Notes under the pieces: model-generated
The model's input: only the letters and a program-made list of their open reading frames with translations
Databases searched by the model: none
What the model was told of the DNA's origin: nothing
Program-made: the position numbers and the translations under genes
In this document: in pieces, positions 45,707 through 54,688 of the stretch
Layout: every line of letters begins with the position of its first letter
How positions within the stretch are numbered: the first letter of the stretch is position 1
Origin: Megasphaera paucivorans
Lineage (GTDB): Bacteria; Bacillota; Negativicutes; Veillonellales; Megasphaeraceae
Length of the DNA: 64,000 nt
Reading direction: 5' to 3'
Assembly (NCBI RefSeq): GCF_900103535.1
Contig: NZ_FNHQ01000011.1
Span: forward strand, 21,976 to 85,975

Positions 45707-46487
45707 TTAATATCCGTGTGCTTTTAAAAATCCAAAAAATTCTCCCGCTGCACATTCTGGCTGTTCAATAAACGGGGAGTGTCCGCATTTCTCCAACAAA
45801 ACCACACGTGCCGCTTGCATCACACCTATCGTATGGATCATTTCCGTAACAGGAATAATCACATCCTGCCGGCCATGCAGAATTAACACAGGAACTTTTA
45901 TTTCTGCAGCCTGCTGAAGCAAGATGGTATCATGCATAGTTTCTGGATTGCTGAAATAAATTTCAGGAGAACAGTGCATAGCATCCCGCCAGAATCGATC
46001 AATACCTGCGGCATCACGATAATAGGGGAAGCAACTTTCGACAGCTTTTCTTAAAACTATATTGTTTTTTTTGTAACTCTTTAAAATTCTGCCGCCCCTC
46101 TTCGGTCAATCGCAGTCCATCTGCCGGCACACTATCAACTAATGTCAGCGATTGAATCTGTTTGGCATACACCCCTGCATATGCCAAAGATATTTGTCCA
46201 CCCATGGAATGTCCCAGTAAATGAAATTGTTTTAATTCTAATTTTTCTGTCAATATTTTTATATCATCAACAAACTGTAAAATTTCATATCCACTGCTTG
46301 TATGCGTACTTTTACCGCAACCGCGAAGATCCATTGCAATGAAACGATATTGCTTGGGAATGTGGGGTAATAAAAACTTCCACCACAATGAAGACGCTAG
46401 ATTGCCATGAACAGCCACAATCGCATTCGGTCCGGTTCCATATTCTTGATAATACATTCTCCATTTCGGCAGATTTAGAAACGGCAC
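45707..46487 (-). pseudogene. Alpha/beta-hydrolase split by a frameshift at an A8 tract
   Basis: The GTG at 46487 follows GGAGG. The N-terminal half has VAVHGNLASSLWW, DLRGCGKS and the elbow GHSMGG, and stops at 46014. The C-terminal half (acid in HGRQDVIIP, His in CGHSPFIE) continues in another frame to 45707. If the A8 tract at 46064-46071 had seven A, the frame would read LQKNNIVLRKAVESCF and on through YYRDAAGIDRFWRDAMHCSPE, restoring a hydrolase of about 260 residues. It may be a true pseudogene, a phase-variable gene, or a base-call error. Third from last gene of the hydrolase operon. Confidence 0.8.
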
Positions 46488-46516
46488 ACTCTTTCCTCCT
46501 TTCTAAAAGATTTTTT

Positions 46517-47308
46517 CTATAATACATCAGATAATTGTTCAAGAAACTGAGATAGCAGTCGATTATATTCCTGTGGGTTTTCCACTTTAGACATATGTGC
46601 AGCCGCCGGAATAACAGCAAGCTGCGCCGCTGGAAGATTTTTTTCTAAATATTCCGCATAGGCTAACGGTGTCGTCTGATCGAATTCTCCTACAAGCAGC
46701 AAAAAAGGGAAATTCATTTGCTTGTGATATATCCGATAATCTGCCTTAAAGGTAGCAATAGTTGCTTGTTTATACGATTCCGGCTCATTATGCAAAAACA
46801 ATTTTTTAATTTCCTGCCGCACCTCCCACGATGTCTGCGGAGCACAACATTTCTCGGCAACCATTTCCGCCAAATCTTCCATGGCAGCTGTTTTAAGATA
46901 CGCTAACCTCTCTCTTAATCCATCCGTACTAAACGGCGGTGGATAAAATCCAGCAGCATCGCTTAACACAAAAGCAATCGCTCTTTCCGGATAGTGGACC
47001 GCAATTTCCTGACAAATCAATCCTCCCATGGAATGACCTATAAAAACCGCTTTTTCAATGCCAAGTTTATTCAGTAATTCAATAATATCTTTTGCAAAAA
47101 GAGAGATTGTAATGATTTCGCTATCATCATTACTGCTTTGTCCATGAGCCCGCAAGTCAAAATTGATTATTCTATATTTTCGGCTCAAACAGGCAACCTG
47201 ATAGTTCCATGATTGCATGCACTCTCCCAATCCATGAATAAAAACTAAGGGGGTTCCACTTCCTTTTTCCTCATAATTTAGTTGTATGTTGTTAATTTTT
47301 ATAAACAC
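46517..47308 (-). CDS. Alpha/beta-hydrolase (first of a tandem set)
   Basis: 263 residues. It begins with a GTG at 47308, 8 nt after AGGAGG; a longer opening to 47368 lacks a ribosome site. Oxyanion loop FIHGLGE, nucleophile elbow GHSMGG, acid in LVGEFDQTTP, His in AAAHMSKVE. The MhpC/PcaD-like pattern fits a lactonase or ester hydrolase. It is the first gene after the GTTAC-repeat promoter, and the following genes are 29, 23, 12 and 60 nt apart, which suggests one operon down to OmpM. Confidence 0.85.
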   Translation of the reverse strand: MFIKINNIQLNYEEKGSGTPLVFIHGLGECMQSWNYQVACLSRKYRIINFDLRAHGQSSNDDSEIITISLFAKDIIELLNKLGIEKAVFIGHSMGGLICQEIAVHYPERAIAFVLSDAAGFYPPPFSTDGLRERLAYLKTAAMEDLAEMVAEKCCAPQTSWEVRQEIKKLFLHNEPESYKQATIATFKADYRIYHKQMNFPFLLLVGEFDQTTPLAYAEYLEKNLPAAQLAVIPAAAHMSKVENPQEYNRLLSQFLEQLSDVL

Positions 47309-47427
47309 AGACAGCACCTCCTTACCAGATAACATCCGCTGTACATAAAGTATGGTGTTCTTGACCATATTATTACATTTATTAATGAAATGTATTTATT
47401 TAAGTAATGAAAGTATATCAAGCAACA

Positions 47428-47454
47428 GTTACGTATAAGTTACATTCCTGTTAC
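47428..47454 (-). promoter_or_regulatory. Three GTTAC repeats, 11-bp period, at the hydrolase-OmpM operon promoter
   Basis: GTTAC at 47428-47432, 47439-47443 and 47450-47454 (plus-strand reading), exact and 11 bp apart. On the minus strand they lie immediately before a candidate promoter TTGATA-N17-TAAATA (6 nt after the last repeat). This is how PhoB/OmpR-type regulators activate. An OmpR-family regulator gene lies 1.4 kb upstream (48838-49512). Confidence 0.65.
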
Positions 47455-47456
47455 AA

Positions 47457-47497
47457 AAAGAGAACTGACATTAAAAAAATAAATGTCAGTTCTCTTT
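47457..47497 (-). terminator. Terminator of the SAS - two-component operon
   Basis: Arms AAAGAGAACTGACATT (47457-47472) and AATGTCAGTTCTCTTT (47482-47497) pair perfectly over 16 bp, followed on the minus strand by a T-run. It lies about 40 nt after the kinase stop. Confidence 0.85.
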
Positions 47498-47538
47498 ATA
47501 AAACATAATATAATGTTAAAAACTTATATGCAAAAAAC

Positions 47539-48807
47539 TCATGTACTCGTACTCATCTTGACAACAAACGTAATTTTCCCATCCGTATAAGACACTTGAA
47601 TTTTTCCCTTAATAAGCTGTGTTAATTCCTCTGCCATAGATAAGCCAATACCATATCCATTTTTCTGACTATTATGAGATACATCCCCACGATAAAACCG
47701 TTCAAAAAATCGAGAATAATCAATAGCTGCCCCTTCAGCATAGGTATTGGAAATAGCAATGACAACCTTTTTCCTCTTTTCTTTTGCAAGAACAACATCA
47801 ATGACACCCTCATCATCACAATATTTGACAGCATTATCAACAAGAATATTTATCAGTTCATATACACATTTCGCATCAGACCGCACATAGACCGGAGAAA
47901 CAATACGGCAATTCAGCTGTTTTCCCTGATCCTTTGCCATCTGTCGAAACGACTCGGCCACAGTCGTAACAGTCTCAGAGACATTCAATGTAGTGATAGT
48001 AAGATCTACATTAGAACGTTCCCCCATTTTAGACAACATAATCAGATCATCAATTAAATTAGACAATCGCTTTACTTGTTTTAAAATATTGCCAGTCCAT
48101 TCATTTTTTCCATTGATAAGTTCTATTGCTTCTGTATTAGTGGAAATAATAGCAATCGGTGTTTTCAATTCATGTCCCGCGTTGGTGATAAACCGTTTCT
48201 GATTTTCCATATTACGCACAAACGGCTTAATCGCCAAGTTACACAACGCCGCCAAAATAAACACGTACAGTAAAATACAAATGAATCCAAGCATTACAGA
48301 GTACCTCATAAAGGCCTCTACCGCACCTACGTCCCGTGTGCAATCCATAATAACGATAAGAAAATCTCCGTCTTTATTTTTAGTGATCATATACGCATAG
48401 CTAGCTCTGTCTTTTTTGAAAAATCCTTTGATCTTTCCTTCCTGTACCGTAGTCCGCGCGTATTGAATTGCTTCATTTTCCGTAAAAGCAGCAATATGCT
48501 TAAGGTCAATTTCTTTTACATATCCATCAGGATCGACCAGTACACTGAAAAAACGAGTTTGATAGGAAAATTCCGGAGTGTCATCTGACCAATTAGAATC
48601 TCCAAACCAGCTGCTATCCGGAGGTATTTTTTTAGGCAGCACATTTCCACCATTCTGTGTAATATAGGAAAGAACCGATTCCACTTGGGCATGCATGCGC
48701 ATATACGCAATTGTATTGATCATTCCCAGTGCTCCGGCAACAATAATAACGACAGCTGCCGTAGCAACTAGAATAAACTTTTTCCGCAGATCCCTTATCA
48801 TGTTCAT
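47539..48807 (-). CDS. Sensor histidine kinase
   Basis: 422 residues from the ATG at 48807 (AGGTGA 8 nt upstream). Two membrane helices (about 12-34 and 165-190) enclose an extracytoplasmic sensor of about 130 residues with no recognised fold. The HisKA motif is NAGHELKTPIA (phosphorylated His), the N box is NILVDNAVKYCDDEG, and the G box is GYGIGLSMAEEL; the phosphatase-type HE-x-x-T motif is HELKT. It is encoded right after its response regulator. Confidence 0.93.
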   Translation of the reverse strand: MNMIRDLRKKFILVATAAVVIIVAGALGMINTIAYMRMHAQVESVLSYITQNGGNVLPKKIPPDSSWFGDSNWSDDTPEFSYQTRFFSVLVDPDGYVKEIDLKHIAAFTENEAIQYARTTVQEGKIKGFFKKDRASYAYMITKNKDGDFLIVIMDCTRDVGAVEAFMRYSVMLGFICILLYVFILAALCNLAIKPFVRNMENQKRFITNAGHELKTPIAIISTNTEAIELINGKNEWTGNILKQVKRLSNLIDDLIMLSKMGERSNVDLTITTLNVSETVTTVAESFRQMAKDQGKQLNCRIVSPVYVRSDAKCVYELINILVDNAVKYCDDEGVIDVVLAKEKRKKVVIAISNTYAEGAAIDYSRFFERFYRGDVSHNSQKNGYGIGLSMAEELTQLIKGKIQVSYTDGKITFVVKMSTST

Positions 48808-48837
48808 GTCTGATGTCACCTGCCTTTACATGTAGTG

Positions 48838-49512
48838 TTACTTTCTTCTTTCTGTCAGTAAAAATTTCTTGCCTCTTTCCCCTATAATCTGAATATCTGC
48901 ATCAATAGATTCCAATTTTTCCCGCAAATAGGATACATATATCCAAACAATAGTCATATTTACATTCGTTTCATCTTTCCAAACATGTGAAAAAATCACT
49001 TCTGTTGAAAGTTCTTTTCCAACATTCAGCATAAAAAATTTCATAAGCTTCGTCTCTTTATTGGCCAGACGGATAGAATTTTTACAAGATAATTCCTGTT
49101 CTTCCACATCCAAAGCAACCGTGCCTACAGAAAGCTTCGTCGGCGTAAAAGAACTAAGGCGGCGCGTCATGGATCGGATACGTGCCAATAATTCACCCAT
49201 TGCAAATGGTTTTGTCAAATAATCATCTGCACCTGCATCAAGACCACTGATTCGATCATCAATTTCAGCCTTAGCTGTCAACATAATGACTGGTGTTACA
49301 TCCCCTTTGCCTCGTAAGTGCTTTAACGCTTCAACCCCGTCCATCTTAGGCATCATAATATCAAAAACCATACAATCATATGTATTTTCCTGTGCTTTAT
49401 TTACTGCTGCCGCTCCATCATATACAGCATCTACTTCATATCCGGAATGACGCAATATAGCAGTTAACGCTGCCGACATATCACGTTCGTCTTCTGCCAG
49501 CAATATTCTCAT
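48838..49512 (-). CDS. OmpR/PhoB-family response regulator
   Basis: About 224 residues. Receiver domain with acidic LLAEDERDM, phospho-acceptor in CMVFDIMMPKMDG and the Lys in DYLTKPFAMGELL. The C-terminal winged helix contains LANKETKLMKFFML and the recognition part NMTIVWIYVSYLREKLE. I prefer the ATG at 49512 over the GTG at 49521, because the GGGGAG site is 10 nt from the ATG. It lies 22 nt after the alarmone synthetase and 30 nt before the kinase. It is the natural candidate for binding the GTTAC repeats. Confidence 0.93.
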   Translation of the reverse strand: MRILLAEDERDMSAALTAILRHSGYEVDAVYDGAAAVNKAQENTYDCMVFDIMMPKMDGVEALKHLRGKGDVTPVIMLTAKAEIDDRISGLDAGADDYLTKPFAMGELLARIRSMTRRLSSFTPTKLSVGTVALDVEEQELSCKNSIRLANKETKLMKFFMLNVGKELSTEVIFSHVWKDETNVNMTIVWIYVSYLREKLESIDADIQIIGERGKKFLLTERRK

Positions 49513-49534
49513 CCTATTCACACTCCCCCTGAAT

Positions 49535-50152
49535 CTACTGCACCGTATGAATTAAATTTCGTATAGTTTGCATAGATACATCACAAGCTGCCAACTCATC
49601 TGCGCATCGTTTCAATTCCCGCACGATCATTTCTGGATTCTGAATATCATGCTTATATTTCATTTGATGTTCCAAGCTGGCCCACGAATCCATGGCAATT
49701 GTCCTGATTTGTATTTCCGCAAAAAAGTGTCCCGGATTTACCCCGTCTACATCTTTATATGGCTCTGTCAGTTCGATAATCATGTGATAACTGCGATATC
49801 CATTCGGCTTAACATGTTTGATATAATCTTTTTCTTGAACCACACGGCATTCTGTAAATGCTTTAATATAATTTACATTAACATAAATATCATCAATAAA
49901 CCGACAGACAATCCGGAGTCCGATTGCATCCCGTATATCATGTACAGCCGAATGCGGAATTTGCGGCAATCCCTTGCGCCGGCACTTAGCCGTCATGCTG
50001 TCCTGTGATTTAAGACGATAAATCAAATGTTCATACGCGGCTTCTCCGTTTTGTTTTTTCTCTTTTTCATTATATGCTTGAATACGCCTTACCAGATCGT
50101 TCAACACGGCTTCCAGTGCCGGGACATATTCTCCATATATAGTATCCGTCAT
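49535..50152 (-). CDS. Small alarmone synthetase (RelP/RelQ-like (p)ppGpp synthetase)
   Basis: 205 residues consisting only of the RelA/SpoT synthetase domain, with no hydrolase or TGS domain. Motifs seen: DIRDAIGLRIVCRF, KPNGYRSYHMIIEL and AEIQIRTIAMDSWASLEHQMKYK. It makes (p)ppGpp (or pGpp) from GTP/GDP and ATP. The ribosome site GAGGTG is 9 nt before the ATG. It is the first gene of an apparent operon with the response regulator and kinase. Confidence 0.9.
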   Translation of the reverse strand: MTDTIYGEYVPALEAVLNDLVRRIQAYNEKEKKQNGEAAYEHLIYRLKSQDSMTAKCRRKGLPQIPHSAVHDIRDAIGLRIVCRFIDDIYVNVNYIKAFTECRVVQEKDYIKHVKPNGYRSYHMIIELTEPYKDVDGVNPGHFFAEIQIRTIAMDSWASLEHQMKYKHDIQNPEMIVRELKRCADELAACDVSMQTIRNLIHTVQ

Positions 50153-50290
50153 TCCTGTTTCACCTCAATTTTAGTTACATCATTATTATATCATACCATT
50201 ATCCGCAATATTATTATCAAAAATATATATGCGGCTTGGATAATTTGTTTTCATGCATAACTTTTTATAGACGTATGCATAGTTTCTTTA

Positions 50291-51691
50291 TTAATAACCT
50301 GCACACCTTTCATCCAGCATTTTTTTAATGAGCTGTACCCCGTCAGCCAGCTGTTCATGTGTTCCCGGAGCTGCTACAGCCAATCTTACGGCATTTACAG
50401 ATTTCGCATTTCCTACAGCAAAACACTCGGCTCCATAAACATGCACGCCCCGCTGATACGCGCTTGCTGCAAACGCTTCTCCTGTAATATGTGATGGCAG
50501 AATAAGCCAGCGCATAATCCCTTCTGGCACGCCTCGAACATCATAATTTTTCAAATACCTGTCTACAATAGTATTTCGCTGTCTATTTTCATTACGATGC
50601 TCTTCTATGATTTTTCTTGCATCTCCAGATACGATCATCCGGCATACCAGCTCCGCCATCATGGGCGGCACGGAGATATTCATATTGTATAACGCTTCCG
50701 TCAATTTCTGCCTGCAACTTTCAGGAACAGCCAAAAATGCCATCCGCAGCCCTGGTGAAATAACTTTAGAAAGACTCGATATATATATGGTTCGTTCCGG
50801 AACGCGCGCTGCAATCGGTATGCGCGGCGTATCATACAACAAGCTGTGAATAGCATCTTCAATTACAATTAAATGTTCTCTCCTAGCAATATCAGCAATC
50901 GCATTTCTGCTTGTTTCCGACAAGGTATGTGTCGTAGGATTATGCATATCCGGTATAATGTACACTCCCTTTATATTGCCATTTTTACAAGCATACAATA
51001 AATTTTCAGCAGTTATTTCCTCATCATCACACGATGGAATAGGATATAAACGTATCCCCAGCATATTCGCCGCCGTTTTTATCCCCGGATATGTAAATTC
51101 ACAAGTGCCGATCACATCTCCTGCACGGAAAAGTCCCGCCAGCACAGCTATAATAGCATTTTGAGCTCCATTGGCAAGCAATACTTGAGATGATTTTACA
51201 TCATACCCTGCCCGGCGTATTAATTTTGCCGCCGTATCCTTTTGCCACAACGTTCCATTAATTCGTCCATATTGAAAAAGTTCCGGAAAATCCGGTTTTG
51301 CAATCATCTTTTCCATCTGTGCCGCAATAATCCCGTTACTATTCTTCGAAGGAAAAACCGGACCCATTTCAATAATATCAGACAAATTTTTTTCAGACAA
51401 TAAAAACGGATCAGCAGCCGCATCAGACGCAACAAAAGTACCATTGCCAACAGTCGAACAAATAATACCTTTTTGTTCACACAATTTAAATGCTCTGGAA
51501 ACAGTGCTTACATTGATATCCAAAAAATCCGCCAATTCCCGCTGCGGCGGCAATCGTGTACCCGGAGTCAAAACCCCTTCCCGGACATCATTTTCCAATT
51601 GTTGCGCAATTGTTTTATAAAGAGGTCCCATACACTTTTCAATATCAGGTTTCCAGCTCATAGGATAATCATCAAAAGAATTGATTGGCAT
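50291..51691 (-). CDS. MocR-type transcriptional regulator (GntR winged helix fused to PLP aminotransferase domain)
   Basis: About 466 residues. N-terminal GntR winged helix: PLYKTIAQQLENDVREGVLTPGTRLPPQRELADFLDINVSTVSRAF. The aminotransferase-I fold follows with the PLP lysine in YISSLSKVISPGLRMAF and DMHNPTTHTLS. I start it at the ATG at 51691, because the promoter -10 lies at 51727-51732 and overlaps the upstream ATG at 51727. It is divergent from azlCD and shares their promoter region, so control of branched-chain amino-acid export is likely. Confidence 0.88.
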   Translation of the reverse strand: MPINSFDDYPMSWKPDIEKCMGPLYKTIAQQLENDVREGVLTPGTRLPPQRELADFLDINVSTVSRAFKLCEQKGIICSTVGNGTFVASDAAADPFLLSEKNLSDIIEMGPVFPSKNSNGIIAAQMEKMIAKPDFPELFQYGRINGTLWQKDTAAKLIRRAGYDVKSSQVLLANGAQNAIIAVLAGLFRAGDVIGTCEFTYPGIKTAANMLGIRLYPIPSCDDEEITAENLLYACKNGNIKGVYIIPDMHNPTTHTLSETSRNAIADIARREHLIVIEDAIHSLLYDTPRIPIAARVPERTIYISSLSKVISPGLRMAFLAVPESCRQKLTEALYNMNISVPPMMAELVCRMIVSGDARKIIEEHRNENRQRNTIVDRYLKNYDVRGVPEGIMRWLILPSHITGEAFAASAYQRGVHVYGAECFAVGNAKSVNAVRLAVAAPGTHEQLADGVQLIKKMLDERCAGY

Positions 51692-51726
51692 ACACCCATC
51701 CGCCCTTCCAAATTGTATTGCATGCA

Positions 51727-51764
51727 ATTATAACATTGTATGTATAAAATGACAATGTTATACT
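51727..51764. promoter_or_regulatory. Overlapping divergent promoters with an inverted-repeat operator (MocR regulator / azlCD)
   Basis: Minus: TTGTCA (51750-51755), 17 nt, TATAAT (51727-51732). Plus: TTGTAT (51736-51741), 17 nt, TATACT (51759-51764). The inverted repeat AACATTGT (51732-51739) / ACAATGTT (51752-51759) lies across both, its arms 20 bp apart (two helical turns) and covering both -35 boxes. One bound regulator dimer could shut both promoters. Confidence 0.75.
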
Positions 51765-51804
51765 ATGAACTACTACATCAACTCACGTAAGGGGAGGTAT
51801 TTTT

Positions 51805-52536
51805 ATGCATAGTAAACGTACTATATTTTTGTCCAATTTCCGATTCTTTGATGCGGATTTTCAGCAAGGAATTCTAGATGGATGCCCACTTCTTTTAGGC
51901 ATAGTTCCTTTCGGAATTACGTGCGGAATCATAGGACTTACCGCAGGACTTACTCCAACTGAAACACTTTTTATGTCTTTACTTGTTTTTGCAGGAGCTG
52001 CTCAATTCATCGCAATTACTATGCTGGGTACAGGTTTAGCCGGAATTGGCCTTATCACATTAACTACACTGTTAGTCAATGCACGTCATATGTTGATGGG
52101 GGCCTCCTTGGCGCCTTACATGATCAATCAAACACGCCCGCAGCAATTACTTTTATCGTTTCTAATGACTGATGAATCTTATGCTGTAACAATCAGCCAT
52201 ACATGTCGGCATAGTTACAGTTCCTCCTATCAACTGGGTGTCAGCCTTTGTTTTTATATCATCTGGAACCTTTCTACTTTGACAGGTGTTCTGGTTGGAA
52301 GCTACATTCCCGATCCCCTGTCTTGGGGCCTTGATTTTGCCATGCCTGCTACCTTTTTAGTACTGCTGCTTCCCCGACTGAAAGATTTTGTCAGTATTGC
52401 CGTCAGTATTACCGCTGCTATATTGGCAGTCATAGGTGCCGTTTATCTTCCCGGAAAATTATATATGATAGCAGCTTGCTTAGGTTCCATATTTATTGCG
52501 AGTCTGCTGGAAGGAGCAAAAAAATATGCGAAGTGA
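51805..52536 (+). CDS. azlC: Branched-chain amino-acid exporter large subunit AzlC
   Basis: 243 residues with about eight membrane helices. The motifs FGITCGIIGLTAGLTPTE and FAGAAQFIAITML belong to the AzlC family. Together with AzlD it exports branched-chain amino acids. AGGTA-type ribosome site (GGGGAGG) precedes the ATG at 51805. Overlaps azlD by 11 nt. Confidence 0.92.
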   Translation: MHSKRTIFLSNFRFFDADFQQGILDGCPLLLGIVPFGITCGIIGLTAGLTPTETLFMSLLVFAGAAQFIAITMLGTGLAGIGLITLTTLLVNARHMLMGASLAPYMINQTRPQQLLLSFLMTDESYAVTISHTCRHSYSSSYQLGVSLCFYIIWNLSTLTGVLVGSYIPDPLSWGLDFAMPATFLVLLLPRLKDFVSIAVSITAAILAVIGAVYLPGKLYMIAACLGSIFIASLLEGAKKYAK

Positions 52537-52846
52537 AATATTCTATATCATCATTGCCATGGCAGCTGTAACTTTTATCACCCGCTTCAGTTGTATCGCC
52601 ATAGTAAATCAAAAAGGCCTGTCTTCTTCCTTAGCACGATGGCTGAAACATATCCCCACTGCCATTTTAACCGCATTAATTGTGCCTGCATTACTCTTGC
52701 CGCAAGGAAAAATGGATTTTTCTCTGCAAAATCACTACCTTATCGCCGGTATAGCCGCTGCCGCTGCCGCCTATAAAAGCAAAAACATCATGATTACACT
52801 AACAATCGGTATGGGTATAATGATCGCGCTACGGCTATTGAATTAG
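52526..52846 (+). CDS. azlD: Branched-chain amino-acid exporter small subunit AzlD
   Basis: 106 residues, four hydrophobic helices (MRSEIFYIIIAMAAVTFITRF ...). The start at 52526 overlaps the end of azlC; the ribosome site AAGGAG is inside azlC. Partner of AzlC. Confidence 0.9.
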   Translation: MRSEIFYIIIAMAAVTFITRFSCIAIVNQKGLSSSLARWLKHIPTAILTALIVPALLLPQGKMDFSLQNHYLIAGIAAAAAAYKSKNIMITLTIGMGIMIALRLLN

Positions 52847-52940
52847 AAAAATCAAACGTTCACATACAATCGAGCTATAGGAGAAGTCTTTCGCCATCTG
52901 TCGAAAAACATATTTTCAAACGATAAATTACCATATTCGC

Positions 52941-52970
52941 ATGACAACAATACCTCTCAGCAGATATAAT
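52941..52970 (+). promoter_or_regulatory. Promoter of the carbamoylase gene
   Basis: ATGACA (52941-52946), 18 nt, TATAAT (52965-52970), about 40 nt before the gene. Confidence 0.6.
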
Positions 52971-53008
52971 AATAATTATATATCTATGTTTTAGGGGGAG
53001 ATTCTAGT

Positions 53009-54241
53009 ATGACCAATACAATAGTCAGTGATAATTTGGAAAAAATGCTGCAGGATATGATGAAATTTTCAGCAGACACTACCGGTGTAACCAGATTACC
53101 ATTTACAAAAGAAGCGGAACAAGCCGCTTTATATTTGCAGTTCCGTATGCGTGAAATCGGTTTGGAATCCTATATAGATGTATCAGGAGCCGTGCATGGA
53201 ATCCACCGCGGAAAAACAAAAAAACGAATCATTATCGGATCACACTATGATTCCGTGAAATGCGGCGGTCCTTTTGACGGAATCGCCGGTATTGTTTGCG
53301 GTATTGAAACTGCTCGTCTCTTAGCTGATCAGGAATTGGATTACACGCTCGAAATTATCGCTTTAAACGACGAAGAAGGCATTCGCTTCGACGGTAGTTA
53401 TTTTTCCAGCAAAGCATTTCTAGGCGGTTGGACTGTCAGCGACTTAAAAACAATTCGCGACAAAAACGGGATCAGTATATATGATGCCATGAACTCCATG
53501 AGCTTAGATCCGGAACATATCGCAGATACTGCTTGGAATCTTGATGAAATACGTTGTTTTTTAGAAGTACATATCGAACAAGGTCCCATACTGGATCAGA
53601 AAAAATGTGATTTGGGAATTGTCGATCGTATTGTTGGGCTGCGCCGCTATGAAATAACACTGTGCGGTCAAGCCAATCATGCCGGTACAACGCCGATGCT
53701 CATGCGTCATGACCCACTAGCAGCAGCCGCAAAGATAATCTCAGCTGTAGAAGAGGCTGCGTTGCAGCACTCCGATGCGGTAGCTACCGTCGGATTTTGC
53801 AAAATAGTTCCTAATACAATTAATACTATCGCATCTCAAGCCACACTCACAATCGATATTCGAAGCCGGAACATGATAGACATAACAGAAATTAGCAGTA
53901 AAATTGCATCAGAAGTGAAACAAGAAGCATTACTGCGAGGTGTAACGTATAATTTGAAAGAAACCTTCTGTAGTGAACCAGCAGAAATGAATCCCCAGCT
54001 GCAAAAATATTTACAATCGGCTATATCGAAAAGCAACTATACCTATATGACAATGAGCAGCGGCGCCGGTCATGACGCTCAACCCATTTCACATAAAGTA
54101 CCAACCGCCATGCTTTTTATCCCAAGCAAGGATGGGAAAAGTCATTGCCCGGAAGAATATACTGCCGTGGAAAGTTTAGTCAAAGCAGTACACGTCCTGC
54201 AAAAAACCATATTAATAATAAACAAGGAAGTACGATGCTAA
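53009..54241 (+). CDS. N-carbamoyl-L-amino acid amidohydrolase (M20 carbamoylase)
   Basis: 410 residues. Metal and active-site motifs of the hydantoinase/carbamoylase amidases are intact: GSHYDSVKCGGPFDG, NDEEGIRF, LEVHIEQGPILD, GQANHAGTTPM, GAGHDAQ and SKDGKSHCPEEY. These enzymes release ammonia and CO2 from N-carbamoyl amino acids, allantoate or ureidoglycolate. GGGGGGAG precedes the ATG. The neighbourhood (an ATC-hydrolase family protein and a cysteine desulfidase) raises N-carbamoyl-cysteine as a substrate; other carbamoyl amino acids are possible. Confidence 0.9.
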   Translation: MTNTIVSDNLEKMLQDMMKFSADTTGVTRLPFTKEAEQAALYLQFRMREIGLESYIDVSGAVHGIHRGKTKKRIIIGSHYDSVKCGGPFDGIAGIVCGIETARLLADQELDYTLEIIALNDEEGIRFDGSYFSSKAFLGGWTVSDLKTIRDKNGISIYDAMNSMSLDPEHIADTAWNLDEIRCFLEVHIEQGPILDQKKCDLGIVDRIVGLRRYEITLCGQANHAGTTPMLMRHDPLAAAAKIISAVEEAALQHSDAVATVGFCKIVPNTINTIASQATLTIDIRSRNMIDITEISSKIASEVKQEALLRGVTYNLKETFCSEPAEMNPQLQKYLQSAISKSNYTYMTMSSGAGHDAQPISHKVPTAMLFIPSKDGKSHCPEEYTAVESLVKAVHVLQKTILIINKEVRC

Positions 54242-54688
54242 CGTCCATTTCCCGCTTTATTTCGTACCACAGCAATGGATATTCATCTATGAGAAACCGT
54301 TTTATTTTACTATATACCTTAATTAATGCAGTTCCAAACTAGCAAAAAACAGCCATCCTTAACAAATATCCGTTATGATAGCTGTTTTTTTTATTATTCT
54401 ATTTATATCTTGCACCATTCGTAATTACTTCTCTTAAACACTTTCAAAAATGTACGTATGATGTTCTCTATCATTCACACAAATAGTATTAGATGCAGGA
54501 GAACTGAAATCTTTATTAATACACAAGGATATTTTTTATTCTAATCAAACAATACGATTTCTAACGTAATATAGCATGCCCGTTGATTTTCCAAATTAGC
54601 GGATGCAAATTTTTGATTGTAATTTTCACTTGATATGCTTTCATAGATAGTACTTTTCTTTACTATTATTTTTAATATTATCCAATAT
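54242..54688. other. Intergenic region with one terminator
   Basis: The carbamoylase terminator lies at 54344-54392: AAAAAACAGC pairs with GCTGTTTTTT with a T8 run. The remaining 300 nt are AT-rich; I see no ORF with a ribosome site and no structured RNA. Confidence 0.6.
54344..54392 (+). terminator. Terminator of the carbamoylase gene
   Basis: Stem AAAAAACAGC...AAC / GTT...GCTGTTTTTT followed by a run of T. Confidence 0.75.
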
